A stretch of DNA of 64,000 nt from positions 62,001-126,000 of the forward strand of contig NZ_SMAG01000007.1 of NCBI RefSeq assembly GCF_004341825.1, given 5' to 3'. Each line of letters opens with the position of its first letter. Within the stretch, counting starts at the first letter, position 1. The translations under genes were made by a program, and so were the position numbers. This DNA is from Hazenella coriacea (GTDB lineage: Bacteria > Bacillota > Bacilli > Thermoactinomycetales > Thermoactinomycetaceae). Below are positions 1-9,422 of the stretch, piece after piece. The notes beneath the pieces are model-generated. The model searched no databases. It was not told where the DNA came from and saw nothing but the letters and a program-made list of their open reading frames with translations.

Positions 1-580
1 CAACGATTTGACTAATTGCATTTTCAGACCAAATCGTTTTTCCATACTCTTGCAACAAGGTGTTAGTCGTTGTTGACACTTCCCCATACTCAGAGCAAAT
101 AGCAATCAGAGCTTCTAAACGATCTGAATTAAGATCCTCATCAAAAATGAGATAATAAGCTCCCTGATAAAAATATACCTGTCCACCTTGATCATGAATA
201 GGATGTAGACGAATCGCGGCTTGTATTATATCTTCAATATCGATGAAACGAAAAATAATACTCTCCGTTTCTTCCATCGTAACTTCTAACTCATAAACAT
301 CTTCTGTACTTTCAAAATCATCATGCTCTGGCTTTGGAGTTCGACCTCGAGTAACTACAACTACCATTCCTTGCGCAGGTAAGGCAAAAACCTCGACCGC
401 CACAGGTCCCGCTACTTCAAAGCCAAGTTCCTGATATGCATGTTCCATCATATCATTAAATAACTCATGCACTTTAGGGATATCTCTCCACATATCTTCT
501 TTCTCAATCCCACGATCAATCAAATCATCCAGTGTTAAATGAAAGCGGATTTTATCTCCCCCTAGACGCTCGACACGCAT
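1..580 (-). CDS. mecA: MecA-family adaptor protein (partial, C-terminus beyond window)
   Basis: The reading frame starts at an ATG at 580 behind a strong GAGGGAGGG ribosome-binding site and runs off the left edge after 193 codons. The first residues, MRVERLGGDKIRF, and the acidic linker around residues 95-115 match the MecA/YpbH adaptor family, which feeds substrates such as ComK to the ClpC-ClpP protease in Bacillus. The family is about 200-220 residues, so only the end is missing. Nearby ferredoxin and CPBP protease genes recall the B. subtilis ypbD-fer region, so it may be the YpbH paralogue rather than MecA itself. The family call is firm; the choice of paralogue is open. Confidence 0.88.
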   Translation of the reverse strand, partial: MRVERLGGDKIRFHLTLDDLIDRGIEKEDMWRDIPKVHELFNDMMEHAYQELGFEVAGPVAVEVFALPAQGMVVVVTRGRTPKPEHDDFESTEDVYELEVTMEETESIIFRFIDIEDIIQAAIRLHPIHDQGGQVYFYQGAYYLIFDEDLNSDRLEALIAICSEYGEVSTTTNTLLQEYGKTIWSENAISQIV

Positions 581-904
581 GGTTTACCCTCCCTCGCTGG
601 AGACCTCCCAATCATAATATATGTGATACAAAATAATTGCGTTACGCAGTCTGGTCTCCATTTATTCTTTCTACTTTAATGATACACGAAAGGTTTGTCA
701 AATGCATTATTAATAGGCAAATGACGAGCAATGAAAACGCTTTCCTGATTATTTTATTTTACAAAATCCATTTTGTGCGAAAGGCCCGACTCCAAACTTG
801 GAATCTACACGACTCATTTTTATAACTCGACTTGAGTAAAGAAAAGGGAGAGAGAAATAACGCCCCGACAGCATCAATTGTTGCTTAAAACACTCATATA
901 AAGT
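581..904. other. Intergenic gap with no gene recognised
   Basis: This 324-base AT-rich stretch separates two genes on the minus strand. The only open frame of any length (637-825, plus strand) has no family resemblance and no convincing ribosome-binding site. I see no structured RNA here. Confidence 0.5.
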
Positions 905-1291
905 TTATAAGTGAACAAATTGACTCATTTTCTTCTTCCAATGAAATATTTCTTTGATAATCACAACAGCGGAAATCCAAGAGACATGAAACGTAAATTT
1001 CCACCATAATAACAACCATGTACAAGAAAAGGGAATGATCCAAATCAACCATTTCCACTCTTTTCGCATAAAAAATCTTCGTTCCTTGAACCGATAATAA
1101 AGTTTAAATATCCATTTTGCACACATTCCTATGGAGATCGCCATCGATAATATGGCTAATAAGTAACGAAAATCAATTAAAGTCCATAAGATCTCAGGAA
1201 ATTGTGAGAAATTAATCGTTGGAAATGCAAATACGGATATGATAGTCCAAGTAATCGCAAAAATAAGCCCCCACCAGACAGACCCCTTCAC
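905..1291 (-). CDS. Small integral membrane protein, function unknown
   Basis: A 128-residue protein starting at GTG (1289-1291) behind a good GAGGAGG site. Hydrophobic stretches around residues 6-25, 38-60, 80-96 and 102-114 suggest three or four membrane segments, with a basic, aromatic stretch around residues 66-80 (YYRFKERRFF, then KEWKW). I do not recognise a family. It lies about 75 bases after the start of... the neighbouring CPBP protease gene's coding end and runs in the same direction, so the two may be cotranscribed. No functional claim is made. Confidence 0.6.
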   Translation of the reverse strand: MKGSVWWGLIFAITWTIISVFAFPTINFSQFPEILWTLIDFRYLLAILSMAISIGMCAKWIFKLYYRFKERRFFMRKEWKWLIWIIPFSCTWLLLWWKFTFHVSWISAVVIIKEIFHWKKKMSQFVHL

Positions 1292-1365
1292 AATACCGCC
1301 TCCTCACCCTATATATATGGTGAGTAAGGTACAAATAGATTTCAAACTATGGATCAGTAAATGAG

Positions 1366-1905
1366 TCAATCCTCTCTTACATAGCGGATGTAACACCCCA
1401 TGATAAAGTCAACCAATGTGTGGGCTACCATCACAGAAATTAAACTCCCTGTCCACACATATAAATATCCAAAGCCTACACTGATCAATCCCACAACCAG
1501 TACCATAACCCATTTGCGAAGATAACGTGTATGTATGACTACAAATAAGAGGCTCGTCCCCCAAATCCCCAACCATTCTTGAATGGCCCCTCGGAATAAA
1601 AGCTCTTCCACCACACCAGCTGTAAGTGCAATCATAAAAATCTGTATTACATTTTGATTCGCAAACAATAACTCATTGATTCCTCCATCATCCAACATTT
1701 CCTTAGGTAACCAACGAGTTAAAAGAAGATCAACACATACAATAATGAAGCCAGCACCCACTCCTAAAACCCAGTTTATAGGATGATCCCATCCCAATAA
1801 CCCAACGCTTAATCTCCCTTGAAACCACAAAATCCCGATCGTGATTACCAATAGAAAAAGCTGGGTACCATAAAAACTAAGTAAGAGTTGTCTTTGTATA
1901 TTCAT
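1366..1905 (-). CDS. CPBP-family intramembrane glutamic protease
   Basis: A 179-residue multi-span membrane protein. The family signature EELLFRG lies at residues 100-106 (the EExxxR motif), with further histidines at 125 and 162 (AHTLVDF) in the positions expected for CPBP (Abi/CAAX-protease-like) proteins. These enzymes cleave substrates within the membrane; some Bacillus members act in prenyl-protein processing or bacteriocin self-immunity, but the substrate here is unknown. The start ATG at 1905 follows AAGGAGG. B. subtilis ypbD is a CPBP protein close to fer, which matches the neighbourhood. Confidence 0.82.
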   Translation of the reverse strand: MNIQRQLLLSFYGTQLFLLVITIGILWFQGRLSVGLLGWDHPINWVLGVGAGFIIVCVDLLLTRWLPKEMLDDGGINELLFANQNVIQIFMIALTAGVVEELLFRGAIQEWLGIWGTSLLFVVIHTRYLRKWVMVLVVGLISVGFGYLYVWTGSLISVMVAHTLVDFIMGCYIRYVRED

Positions 1906-2036
1906 ACAGAGACCTCCTTAAAGTAAAGATCAATGAAGAGCTGGTTTGCTTCTTGCAATTCGACACATTTCGTTCTAAAATGAGGGGTGGAAGTGGACTT
2001 AGCTCTCTAGGGATTATACATGGGAGGAGAATTTAA

Positions 2037-2249
<213 letters not shown>

Positions 2250-2270
2250 TCGTTCTGTCAACAGACGTCA

Positions 2271-2307
2271 AAAACTGTTCAGGATCTCCCTCCTGAACAG
2301 TTTTTTA
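2271..2307 (+). terminator. Rho-independent terminator after ferredoxin
   Basis: A 12-bp inverted repeat (AACTGTTCAGGA and its complement) with a 6-base loop, followed by a T run, 22 bases after the ferredoxin stop. Confidence 0.9.
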
Positions 2308-2344
2308 GTTTACTGTAATCATTTTAAACGACTTTCTTTGGTGA

Positions 2345-2791
2345 TTAATGTCCTTTTCTACTAATTTGTATTTTCTTCGCTTTACTTGTACCACTTTTAG
2401 GGACGTGTACTTTTAGAACCCCATGCTCAAACTCTGCTGAGATTTTTTCAACATCTGCTTCCTCTGGTAAAGTAAAAGAACGTTGAAAAGATCCATATTT
2501 ACTCTCGACCATATGGTAACGATCGCTCTCCTTCTCCTCCTCTGTTTTACGCTCACCACGAATAATCAAAGTATTACCATGTACTTCTAGATCTACTTGT
2601 TGTTCATTTAAACCTGGTAATTCAGCCGTAATCGTATATTGATGACTGTTTTCTTTCACGTTAACTGCAGGCATAAAAGTACTTCTTGATGTTGCAAAAG
2701 GTTCGTCTAATAACCGACGCATCATCTGATTAAACTCATCTTGTACACGAACTAAATTGTTGTGATGTTCCTTGTGATTCCCTTCAAACAT
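2345..2791 (-). CDS. Hsp20/alpha-crystallin small heat shock protein
   Basis: A 148-residue protein with an alpha-crystallin domain at about residues 40-135. It shows the conserved beta-strand pattern ITAELPG, then LIIRGERK, then SFTLPEEAD, then the HGVLKVHVPK motif that ends the domain. Small heat shock proteins form oligomers that hold unfolding proteins for refolding. The N-terminus (MRRLLDEPF) fits the Bacillus Hsp18 type. ATG at 2791 follows GGGGAG. No CIRCE element was seen upstream. Confidence 0.93.
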   Translation of the reverse strand: MFEGNHKEHHNNLVRVQDEFNQMMRRLLDEPFATSRSTFMPAVNVKENSHQYTITAELPGLNEQQVDLEVHGNTLIIRGERKTEEEKESDRYHMVESKYGSFQRSFTLPEEADVEKISAEFEHGVLKVHVPKSGTSKAKKIQISRKGH

Positions 2792-2848
2792 TTAAAAATC
2801 TCCCCATTTCTTTATTAAACTTAACTTTTCAAGAAAGAATATCATCAC

Positions 2849-4210
2849 TTACCATTGAAAAAATGATTCTTGTTGATCAGGAGAAACTCCCGCATAGGAA
2901 ATACCCGTTGCTTTACATAGGAAAGGATCTATACTACAAAGATCTGATAAACTTAAATCGGATAATGAGGTTTTTCCTAAAGAGATCGTCGTTAACTCCA
3001 TCTCACGGACCGTTCCGTTAAGATAACGCACCAGATTCATCACAGATCGGTCAATATCTAGTTGATCCGTAATTTTTCCTGTATACACGACCAAGCTAGT
3101 TGGTGGTTCAAAAGGAACTGTTTTGGTGATTTGATCACCTACAAGCGCCATGACAGCTGCTGTTCCAATATAGACAGCATCAGCACCTAACGCTATTGCT
3201 TTCAACATATGTCCTGGAGTGACAAGCCCTCCTGTTGCAATCAAACTAACCTTTTCAAGCGCTTGATGACGAGTGATAAAGTCATGGGCTCGAGTAACCG
3301 CAAACAGAGTGGGTAAACCTAAATCATCTTGCAAAGTCGGTGCTCCTCCGTGTGTTCCACCCTCTGCACCATCCAGAGTGATAAAGTCAACTCCAGCTTC
3401 AAGGGCGATCGCTAATTCTTTCTCCAAGTGGTGGGTAGCTGCAATCTTTAATCCAACAGGAACACCCGTCTCATTTTGTAAGCGTCTCACCAGTTGAATA
3501 AATTCTTCTTTGGTATTAACGCCAGGTAAACGGGATCGAATTTGAGCATCTTCGCCTTCCTTAAGACCAATTACCTCTCGATATTCTTTCCCGATATTTT
3601 TAGCACTTGTCTTTTGAGGAGCTGAACCTTGAGCACCTTGTCCCAGTTGAATCTCAATCGCATCTAATTGTTTATATCGGTCTGGTGTGTTCATCCATCC
3701 GCCACGATTAAACTGACCGATAAACAATTGGGCAGCCTCCCGTTCCTCTCTAAGTAACCCTGTTTCTCCCGAATTCGTAGCCGTTCCCACTTTAGTTGCT
3801 GCTTTTGCTAAAGCAATCTTTGTATTTTTACTCAGAGCCCCACCAAAAGACATTCCCGCAATCATAATTGGGATAGAAATCGTTAATGGCTTTTTAGCTT
3901 TGGGTCCAATCGTGACAGAAGTATCAATCGCCACATTTTCTTGAGTAGGGAATCGATCAAGATGAACTGGATTAAATAAGAGATGCTCCCATGGTGAAAA
4001 ATGAATATGACTGCCTAACGGACGAGATATAGGAGTTCCTTGCTGAGATCTCATGATAATTTCCATCAAATAGATAGGATTCACTTTTTTTGCAACAGGA
4101 ATCAATTCAAAGAGATTTTCAGTATATGGGTCTTTAGTAAAGCGATTAATTGTTTCATCAACCACTTCATTGACGATCGAACGTGTAAAGTTCTTAATGA
4201 TCTTGAACAC
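2849..4210 (-). CDS. FMN-binding glutamate synthase-family protein
   Basis: A 453-residue protein matching the central and FMN domains of glutamate synthase (GltB2/YerD type). The TIM-barrel hallmarks are SFGGALSKN near residue 125, GQGAQGSAPQ near residue 190, the DGAEGGTHGGAP loop near residue 280 and the phosphate-binding IATGGLVTPG near residue 325. It lacks the amidotransferase domain, so it is not a full glutamate synthase, and its real substrate is unproven. The start is GTG (4208-4210), overlapping the upstream 95-residue gene by 17 bases with an AAGGAG site inside that gene, which suggests translational coupling. Confidence 0.88.
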   Translation of the reverse strand: MFKIIKNFTRSIVNEVVDETINRFTKDPYTENLFELIPVAKKVNPIYLMEIIMRSQQGTPISRPLGSHIHFSPWEHLLFNPVHLDRFPTQENVAIDTSVTIGPKAKKPLTISIPIMIAGMSFGGALSKNTKIALAKAATKVGTATNSGETGLLREEREAAQLFIGQFNRGGWMNTPDRYKQLDAIEIQLGQGAQGSAPQKTSAKNIGKEYREVIGLKEGEDAQIRSRLPGVNTKEEFIQLVRRLQNETGVPVGLKIAATHHLEKELAIALEAGVDFITLDGAEGGTHGGAPTLQDDLGLPTLFAVTRAHDFITRHQALEKVSLIATGGLVTPGHMLKAIALGADAVYIGTAAVMALVGDQITKTVPFEPPTSLVVYTGKITDQLDIDRSVMNLVRYLNGTVREMELTTISLGKTSLSDLSLSDLCSIDPFLCKATGISYAGVSPDQQESFFQW

Positions 4211-4481
4211 AGTTGGAGACTCCTTCTAAATCCTGATCAATCGCCTGATGAATGCCTTCTAGCTTTTGTGAAATAGATAAACAAAGCTGTTTCATTGTCC
4301 CCAATTGACGTGAGCCACTTTGTTCCTCCACAGCTATGTCCACTAATTCACTATGATCAAAACGAGTTAGGAGATTATAATGTTCTCTCTCAATAGTCGA
4401 CAGAGTTCCTGCCATCGTTTCAATCTGATTTAATTCTGATTGAATCGTAGAAATCGTATGTTTAAGATCTTTAATTTCCAT
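4194..4481 (-). CDS. Small putative coiled-coil protein, function unknown
   Basis: A 95-residue, mostly helical, polar protein with heptad-like spacing of Leu/Ile across residues 5-35. It overlaps the start of the glutamate-synthase-like gene and has an AGGTAGGG ribosome-binding site, so it is likely real and cotranscribed. I do not recognise the family and there are no catalytic motifs. Confidence 0.6.
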   Translation of the reverse strand: MEIKDLKHTISTIQSELNQIETMAGTLSTIEREHYNLLTRFDHSELVDIAVEEQSGSRQLGTMKQLCLSISQKLEGIHQAIDQDLEGVSNCVQDH

Positions 4482-4720
4482 ATCATACCCTACCTTTTGT
4501 CATTTTCGATAGTGAGCTCAACTTGAACAAAAATAATTCAAATCCCATACTGTATGAACTGAGTTAGATCTGAACAAGTCTTTATTCGTATTATGTGCAC
4601 GATACAAAAAAATATCGGTCTTACATAAAAAATAAAAATGAGAACCATATGACAAACTAAGGTTGTTGTTCAGGTAAATTATGCATTCTAAATAAATAGA
4701 GAAAGTGAGGGATACTTCAG

Positions 4721-5104
4721 TTGAAAGAGAAAAACATTTTTAGCTATTTTCACACCATGGAAGAAGCACAAAAAGCAGCTAATGAATTGAAAAAAAGGGG
4801 ATTTAAAACTGTCGAGGTGGACCGAGTAGCCCCCCCATTAGGAGGAAACCCTTTGGATGGAGACCCTGAAATCAATGGTCTCTTATTTCATGAAGCCAAC
4901 TCGCTAACCACCACAACGATGGGGACACCCGATGACTTTTCACGAAATCAAACTATTCTAGCAGCAAGTCACCCAGATGCAAGTGGCTATACAGGAGGTA
5001 ATGGACTTGAACATCCTGAAGATGTCTCTGTCATTGTCATCTGTAGTGAAGAGAAATTCGAAGAAGCAACTCAACTATTAAAGCAACATGGAGCAAGATT
5101 GTAA
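4721..5104 (+). CDS. Conserved-type hypothetical protein, stress-protein-like fold
   Basis: A 127-residue protein starting at TTG (4721). The N-terminal part (IFSYFHTMEEAQKAANELKKRG) reads like the short alpha/beta module found in general-stress YflT-like proteins, in which a residue stretch is compared against a helix of charged residues. The middle (residues 35-90) is Gly/Asp/Asn-rich, and the C-terminal part (VSVIVICSEEKFEEATQLL) is a second beta-alpha unit. No enzyme motif is visible. It is flanked by a non-coding stretch on each side and is probably monocistronic. Confidence 0.6.
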   Translation: MKEKNIFSYFHTMEEAQKAANELKKRGFKTVEVDRVAPPLGGNPLDGDPEINGLLFHEANSLTTTTMGTPDDFSRNQTILAASHPDASGYTGGNGLEHPEDVSVIVICSEEKFEEATQLLKQHGARL

Positions 5105-5238
5105 CAAGTGAATCAGAAGGGTGGAATCCAATCATATGGATCCATCCTTCTTTTTAGAAACCATTCATGAATAAAGTAGTCAATGAATACTCTTCTTAAA
5201 AGATCCGTTCATCATTTTTAAAAAGGAGTGAAATCAAT

Positions 5239-5587
5239 ATGGATAAAAAAATAAATTGTATTTCATTTGAACAAAAGTTTTGGCTCCCTATCTTACGAGA
5301 CCACTGTCAGTTCATTTTAGATTCTTTATCCCCAAGAGAATCTAAGGAAATTAAAATTACAAGATTTTCCTGCATTATCGCATTTTAATCGAGAAGTTGA
5401 ATGGGGAATTATCCTATTTCAAGGTTTCTTAAATGAATTAGAAGAGCTTAGTCTAAGTAAAGAAGCTATTAGCGCTCTTGATCCCTTACTACCTGATCAC
5501 ATGTTTCGTGAAGAATGCTACTATTTACATAAATCGGCCCAAGGATCAAAAATTCACCCACCCTCTTGCCAACCCTTTCCCAAATGA
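5239..5587 (+). pseudogene. DUF2935-type protein gene, frameshifted and truncated
   Basis: The ATG at 5239 follows AAAAGGAGTG and opens with FEQKFWLPILRDHCQFI, the His-containing start typical of DUF2935 proteins. The frame stops at 5386-5388. A second frame (+1) continues from about 5355 with SHFNREVEWGIILFQGF and MFREECYYLHK, family-like residues, to a stop at 5585-5587. A single-base deletion or insertion near 5350-5357 would reconcile the two. The joined product (about 115 residues) is shorter than usual, so the 3' end is probably lost too. Confidence 0.65.
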
Positions 5588-5649
5588 TTGTTCCCAACAC
5601 CTAGTAACTTTTTTAATGTATGGGACCCCCAAAATTCTTCTTTTAGATT

Positions 5650-5985
5650 TTACCAATCCTTATCATCTAAATATAAAGCGACTTCTGCAATTCCTCCATC
5701 CACATTAACCACATGCTTCAAACCATGCTGTAACAAAAAATTAGCTGCGTGAACACTCCGAACTCCATGAGCACATATGAGATAGATCGTTTGATTGGCA
5801 TCCAACTCTTGAAGACGCTCTGGAATCGTTACTAGTGGAATCCATTGACTTCGTGTTAAATGAATCATTTCCCATTCATGAGATTCACGTACATCAACAA
5901 TAATAGAGTTTTCCTCCAATTTGTTCACCTTATATTTCTCAGCAAACTCCTTAGCCGAAATGTGAAAATCATCCTGTTTTTTCAT
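5650..5985 (-). CDS. Rhodanese-like domain protein
   Basis: A 111-residue single-domain rhodanese. The domain shows the DVRESHEWEMIHL element near residue 31, and the active-site loop CAHGVRS near residue 71, whose Cys would carry a persulfide sulfur. The closing VDGGI motif is near residue 98. Such proteins donate or carry sulfur in the cytoplasm. The start ATG at 5985 follows AAAAGGAG. Confidence 0.9.
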   Translation of the reverse strand: MKKQDDFHISAKEFAEKYKVNKLEENSIIVDVRESHEWEMIHLTRSQWIPLVTIPERLQELDANQTIYLICAHGVRSVHAANFLLQHGLKHVVNVDGGIAEVALYLDDKDW

Positions 5986-6113
5986 AACAAATACTCCTTT
6001 TCTTACTTTTTATTTGCGTCTTTAACCAAAACTGACTACAATAATTGAGAGGTGAAAATTATTCCACTTCGCAATCCATTCTTTGATACATAGAAAGGCA
6101 AGGAGGACCACCC

Positions 6114-6608
6114 ATGACCAAAGAACTCGTTGTCGATGCGTTTATTGAAATCCCAACTGGAAGTCAAAATAAGTATGAGTACGACGAAAAACAAGGTGTT
6201 TACCGTCTTGACCGTGTTCTCTACTCACCCATGCACTATCCCACAGAGTATGGGTATTTAGATGGTACGCTAGCTGAAGATGGGGACCCATTGGATATTC
6301 TTGTACTAACGACATTCCCAACCTTTCCTGGTTGTGTCATCTCTAGTCGTGTGATTGGTGTACTGATCATGTCTGATGACAAAGGGCAAGACGAAAAAGT
6401 ATTAGCTGTTCCAGTTGATGACCCTCGTTGGAATGGCGTTCATTCATTAGATGATGTAGCCCCACATATTTTAAGCGAGATTGAGCATTTCTTCAAAGTT
6501 TACAAAGACCTTGAAAACAAACAAACGGTCATCGAAGGCTGGAAAGATGCTGAGTTTGCTGGACAACTATATGAAGATTGTCTCAAACGTTATCAAGAAA
6601 ATAAATAA
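6114..6608 (+). CDS. ppa: Inorganic pyrophosphatase (family I)
   Basis: A 164-residue soluble pyrophosphatase that hydrolyses PPi to two phosphates and drives biosynthetic reactions. Family I hallmarks are EIPTGSQNKYEYD near residue 12, YPTEYGYLDGT near residue 42 and the metal-binding DGDPLDILVL near residue 57 with its aspartates. Length is normal. The ATG follows AAGGAGG, and a terminator follows directly, so it is a single-gene unit. Confidence 0.96.
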   Translation: MTKELVVDAFIEIPTGSQNKYEYDEKQGVYRLDRVLYSPMHYPTEYGYLDGTLAEDGDPLDILVLTTFPTFPGCVISSRVIGVLIMSDDKGQDEKVLAVPVDDPRWNGVHSLDDVAPHILSEIEHFFKVYKDLENKQTVIEGWKDAEFAGQLYEDCLKRYQENK

Positions 6609-6610
6609 AA

Positions 6611-6643
6611 GAAAACCCTGTTCAATATTGGACAGGGTTTTCT
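6611..6643 (+). terminator. Terminator after ppa
   Basis: The arms AAAACCCTGT and ACAGGGTTTT enclose a short loop and end in a T-rich stretch, three bases after the ppa stop. It may also serve the convergent helicase gene. Confidence 0.85.
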
Positions 6644-6683
6644 AAACACTGTGGGTGGTTAAAACTTGATTACTAAGACAAAT

Positions 6684-8822
6684 TTAATCAGTCAACGCAA
6701 TCAATTTTAACTGACGAGATAGTTCATAATGTAAGGTGATGGTTTGATCAGTGAAGCGAACCAATATCTTTCTCCCTGGAGCAACCCCTTCTAATGGAGT
6801 TACCTTGACAACCACTCCATCACCAAACCGTACATGATTCATTCCCATCCCAGGTCGAACCACTTCATCAACAAATCTCAATTGAGGTTGTCCTTGGGTT
6901 TTTGATTGCTTAGACAGACGAGAAAGGGAAGATACTTGCTGAATCGATGGGAAGTCAACCTTTTTTTCAAAACCGATCTCTTTTAAAAAAGGGGAAGCCC
7001 CTAATCGTTTTCCCTGTCTTGTTTTACTTACTGATAAATATAACTCCGTTTTGGCACGCGTAATCCCCACATATAACAATCGTCTTTCCTCTTCCCAAGC
7101 TACTTGTTTTCGATTCTCTGGTACCTGTAAACTACGTCGATGAGGTAAAACCATCGCGTGTAAACCAATTAAAAAGACTCGATCAAACTCCAAACCTTTC
7201 GCTTTATGAAAAGTCATTAGATGGACTTGTGATGTACGAGGAGACTGTCGTAACTGTTGATTTACTTTTTCTGCATGACTCAACCACGCTTGTCCATCTG
7301 TCCACTGTTTAGCTGCCACTGTTAATTCTTCGACAGGTTCTAACAAGACTCCCAAATCGTTGCCTGTGTCCTTTGCAAAGGTTTCTACATAACGATCATA
7401 ACCGATCTGCTCTCGAATATATTGAATCGCATCAACTGGAGACATCATTTTCATCGCAAAAATGTGTTGTTTCAGCTTGTCCAGATATCGAGATTGGTAA
7501 CGTTCCAAACCTGGTAAATCAGGAAGTACCTCTAATATGGATTGATTCCTTTTTCGCGCCAAACTCCAACATGAGTCGATCCATTCTTCGCCAAATAGAT
7601 ATCTTTTTGGTTTATTTATAATCCGTACCAGTGCATCTAAATCATTCGATTGATGAACAAGTTTGAGGTAAGAAAAAATATCTTGTACTTGCCAACGACG
7701 GTAAAAGGAACTGTCACTAGCAGATGCAGTGAATGAAATGTCATTTCTTACAAGAGCATCAATCATCGCCCTCGCTTGGGTAGATGTTCGATAAAGAATA
7801 GCTGTTTGCATCTGATCTCCTAATTGCTTCACAATTTGTTCTGCTTCTTCTTCTTCATCTTCAGGCTCCATCCAAATGAGAGCAGGTCCTTGTGCTCCTG
7901 TACCCGCACGAGGTTTTGATTGGCGATGATGGTTTTGTTTAATTAATTGGTCACCAACTTGGATGATCGTGTCTGTCGATCGATAATTGACTGATAAAAC
8001 AATTCTTTGTAAAGAAGGAAAATCTTTATGTAGTTGCAACATAAATGAAGGATCACTGCCCCGAAAACCATAAATCGATTGATCATCATCGCCCACAACA
8101 AATAAACGTTGCCGTTGTTTAGATAATTGGAGGAGTATTTCATATTGAACACGATTAATATCTTGGAATTCATCCACTAGAATCGCTTGAAAACGATTTT
8201 GCCAATAACTGAGCCAATCGAGATTCAGACAGCAACCATAAGTGGCAAGTAAGATATCGTCAAAATCCCAGACGCCTACTTCTTCTTTTTTGGTTTCATA
8301 AGCTTGATACAAATCGCGAAACAAAATATTTTTCTTCTTTTTAACATTCATTCTCGTAGGGGTAATCAGATTCCCCTTACATAATCCCATTTGATTGAGA
8401 GCACTACTCACCGCCTCATCATCCGCAGGCTGCTCTTGTTCAATCAAAAGTTGTCTCACCCATTCATTTTGTTCTTTTGCTTGGATTAATGGTGGGATTC
8501 GCTCTCCACTTTCACGTAACATAGTTAGAAAAATAGAATGAAACGTACCAATCATAAGTTTAGATCTAGATTCTGGCATAATCGTCATCAAACGATTCTT
8601 CATCTCTTGTGCTGCTGCTCGAGTAAAAGTAACTACCATAATTTGATTTGCTGGTATTCCCTGATGTAATAAATATAAGACACGACGAGTTAATACGGTT
8701 GTCTTACCACTACCCGGTCCTGCAAAAACGACAACAGGAGAATCTCCAGCAGTTACTGCTTTTCGTTGTTCTTTATTTAGATCTGTCAATAACAAATCAA
8801 TAGCTTCACTTTGAACAAGCAT
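6684..8822 (-). CDS. UvrD/PcrA-like superfamily 1 DNA helicase
   Basis: A 712-residue helicase. Walker A AGPGSGKT lies near residue 34, followed by TFTRAAAQEM (Ia), DEFQDIN (Walker B, II), GDDDQSIYGFRG (III), VNYRST (IV), MTFHKAKGLEFD (V) and YVGITRAK (VI). This is a complete set for a 3'-5' translocase. The C-terminal tail (FGDGVV...ILVRF) resembles the PcrA C-terminal domain. I set the start at ATG 8822 with a perfect GGAGGAAG site; the frame is open further upstream but without one. It is shorter than B. subtilis PcrA (739) and not next to ligA, so it may be a YjcD-type paralogue. Confidence 0.9.
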   Translation of the reverse strand: MLVQSEAIDLLLTDLNKEQRKAVTAGDSPVVVFAGPGSGKTTVLTRRVLYLLHQGIPANQIMVVTFTRAAAQEMKNRLMTIMPESRSKLMIGTFHSIFLTMLRESGERIPPLIQAKEQNEWVRQLLIEQEQPADDEAVSSALNQMGLCKGNLITPTRMNVKKKKNILFRDLYQAYETKKEEVGVWDFDDILLATYGCCLNLDWLSYWQNRFQAILVDEFQDINRVQYEILLQLSKQRQRLFVVGDDDQSIYGFRGSDPSFMLQLHKDFPSLQRIVLSVNYRSTDTIIQVGDQLIKQNHHRQSKPRAGTGAQGPALIWMEPEDEEEEAEQIVKQLGDQMQTAILYRTSTQARAMIDALVRNDISFTASASDSSFYRRWQVQDIFSYLKLVHQSNDLDALVRIINKPKRYLFGEEWIDSCWSLARKRNQSILEVLPDLPGLERYQSRYLDKLKQHIFAMKMMSPVDAIQYIREQIGYDRYVETFAKDTGNDLGVLLEPVEELTVAAKQWTDGQAWLSHAEKVNQQLRQSPRTSQVHLMTFHKAKGLEFDRVFLIGLHAMVLPHRRSLQVPENRKQVAWEEERRLLYVGITRAKTELYLSVSKTRQGKRLGASPFLKEIGFEKKVDFPSIQQVSSLSRLSKQSKTQGQPQLRFVDEVVRPGMGMNHVRFGDGVVVKVTPLEGVAPGRKILVRFTDQTITLHYELSRQLKLIALTD

Positions 8823-8978
8823 ATACTTCCTCCTTTCTATCGTTAGATGTTCGTTATTAGCTTGAAATATATCAACCATTACCCCTAAAAGGCAAATATA
8901 AAAGGAGTAATTCCGAAAGTTAAAAGGGTTGACAAGTGATTTCTTTCGTGTTAAAGTTAAAAACAAATTTCAGATTCA

Positions 8979-9241
8979 ATAAACAATGATGGAACCAAGC
9001 ATCTAATATCAAACTAACAGAGAGTCGATGGTCGCTGTGAATCGGCAGTTTGTCAGATGTGGAGCACTCCAGAGTGGCTAGCTGAATAGTCAATAGGCTA
9101 GCACGGAAGAACCGTTATCCAAAGTCCCTTAGATGGGCATTAAGGTTGTTGGTGTAAACCAGCAGCAAATGAGGGTGGTACCACGAAACCTCTCGTCCCT
9201 CACATCCCCTAGTGGTGGTGTGTGGATGAGAGGTTTTTTCT
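8979..9241 (+). promoter_or_regulatory. T-box leader, probably serine-responsive
   Basis: The conserved T-box AGGGTGGTACCACG lies at 9172-9185. It is followed by a terminator hairpin (arms near AACCTCTCGTCC and GGATGAGAGGTT) with a T run ending about 9241. The upstream part has the AGAGAG element near 9022 and the stem-I apical pattern. Uncharged tRNA binding would switch this from terminator to antiterminator. The downstream genes are serine biosynthetic. Serine codons AGC and TCC both occur in GGAGCACTCCAGAG (9061-9074), where a specifier could lie; I could not fix it by hand. Confidence 0.88.
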
Positions 9242-9422
9242 TTTATAAATCTAACATGACATCAAGCTTCCACTCATCACTATTGAACTTATTCCTGTAA
9301 CAATTATACGCAATAAATCTTTGGTTTCCAAAGTGATGAGTTTTTAGTCCTTTTGAAGTTGGTGTATGTACAATTAGCATCCAAAAATGAGTCTTTATTC
9401 ACTCTTATTAGGAGGTCGTGAC

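Noticed and set aside
637-825. Plus-strand frame in the first intergenic gap
   Set aside because: No ribosome-binding site, no family similarity, low-complexity start.
5478-5708. Frame across the broken DUF2935 gene
   Set aside because: Runs in a third frame and into the rhodanese gene on the other strand.
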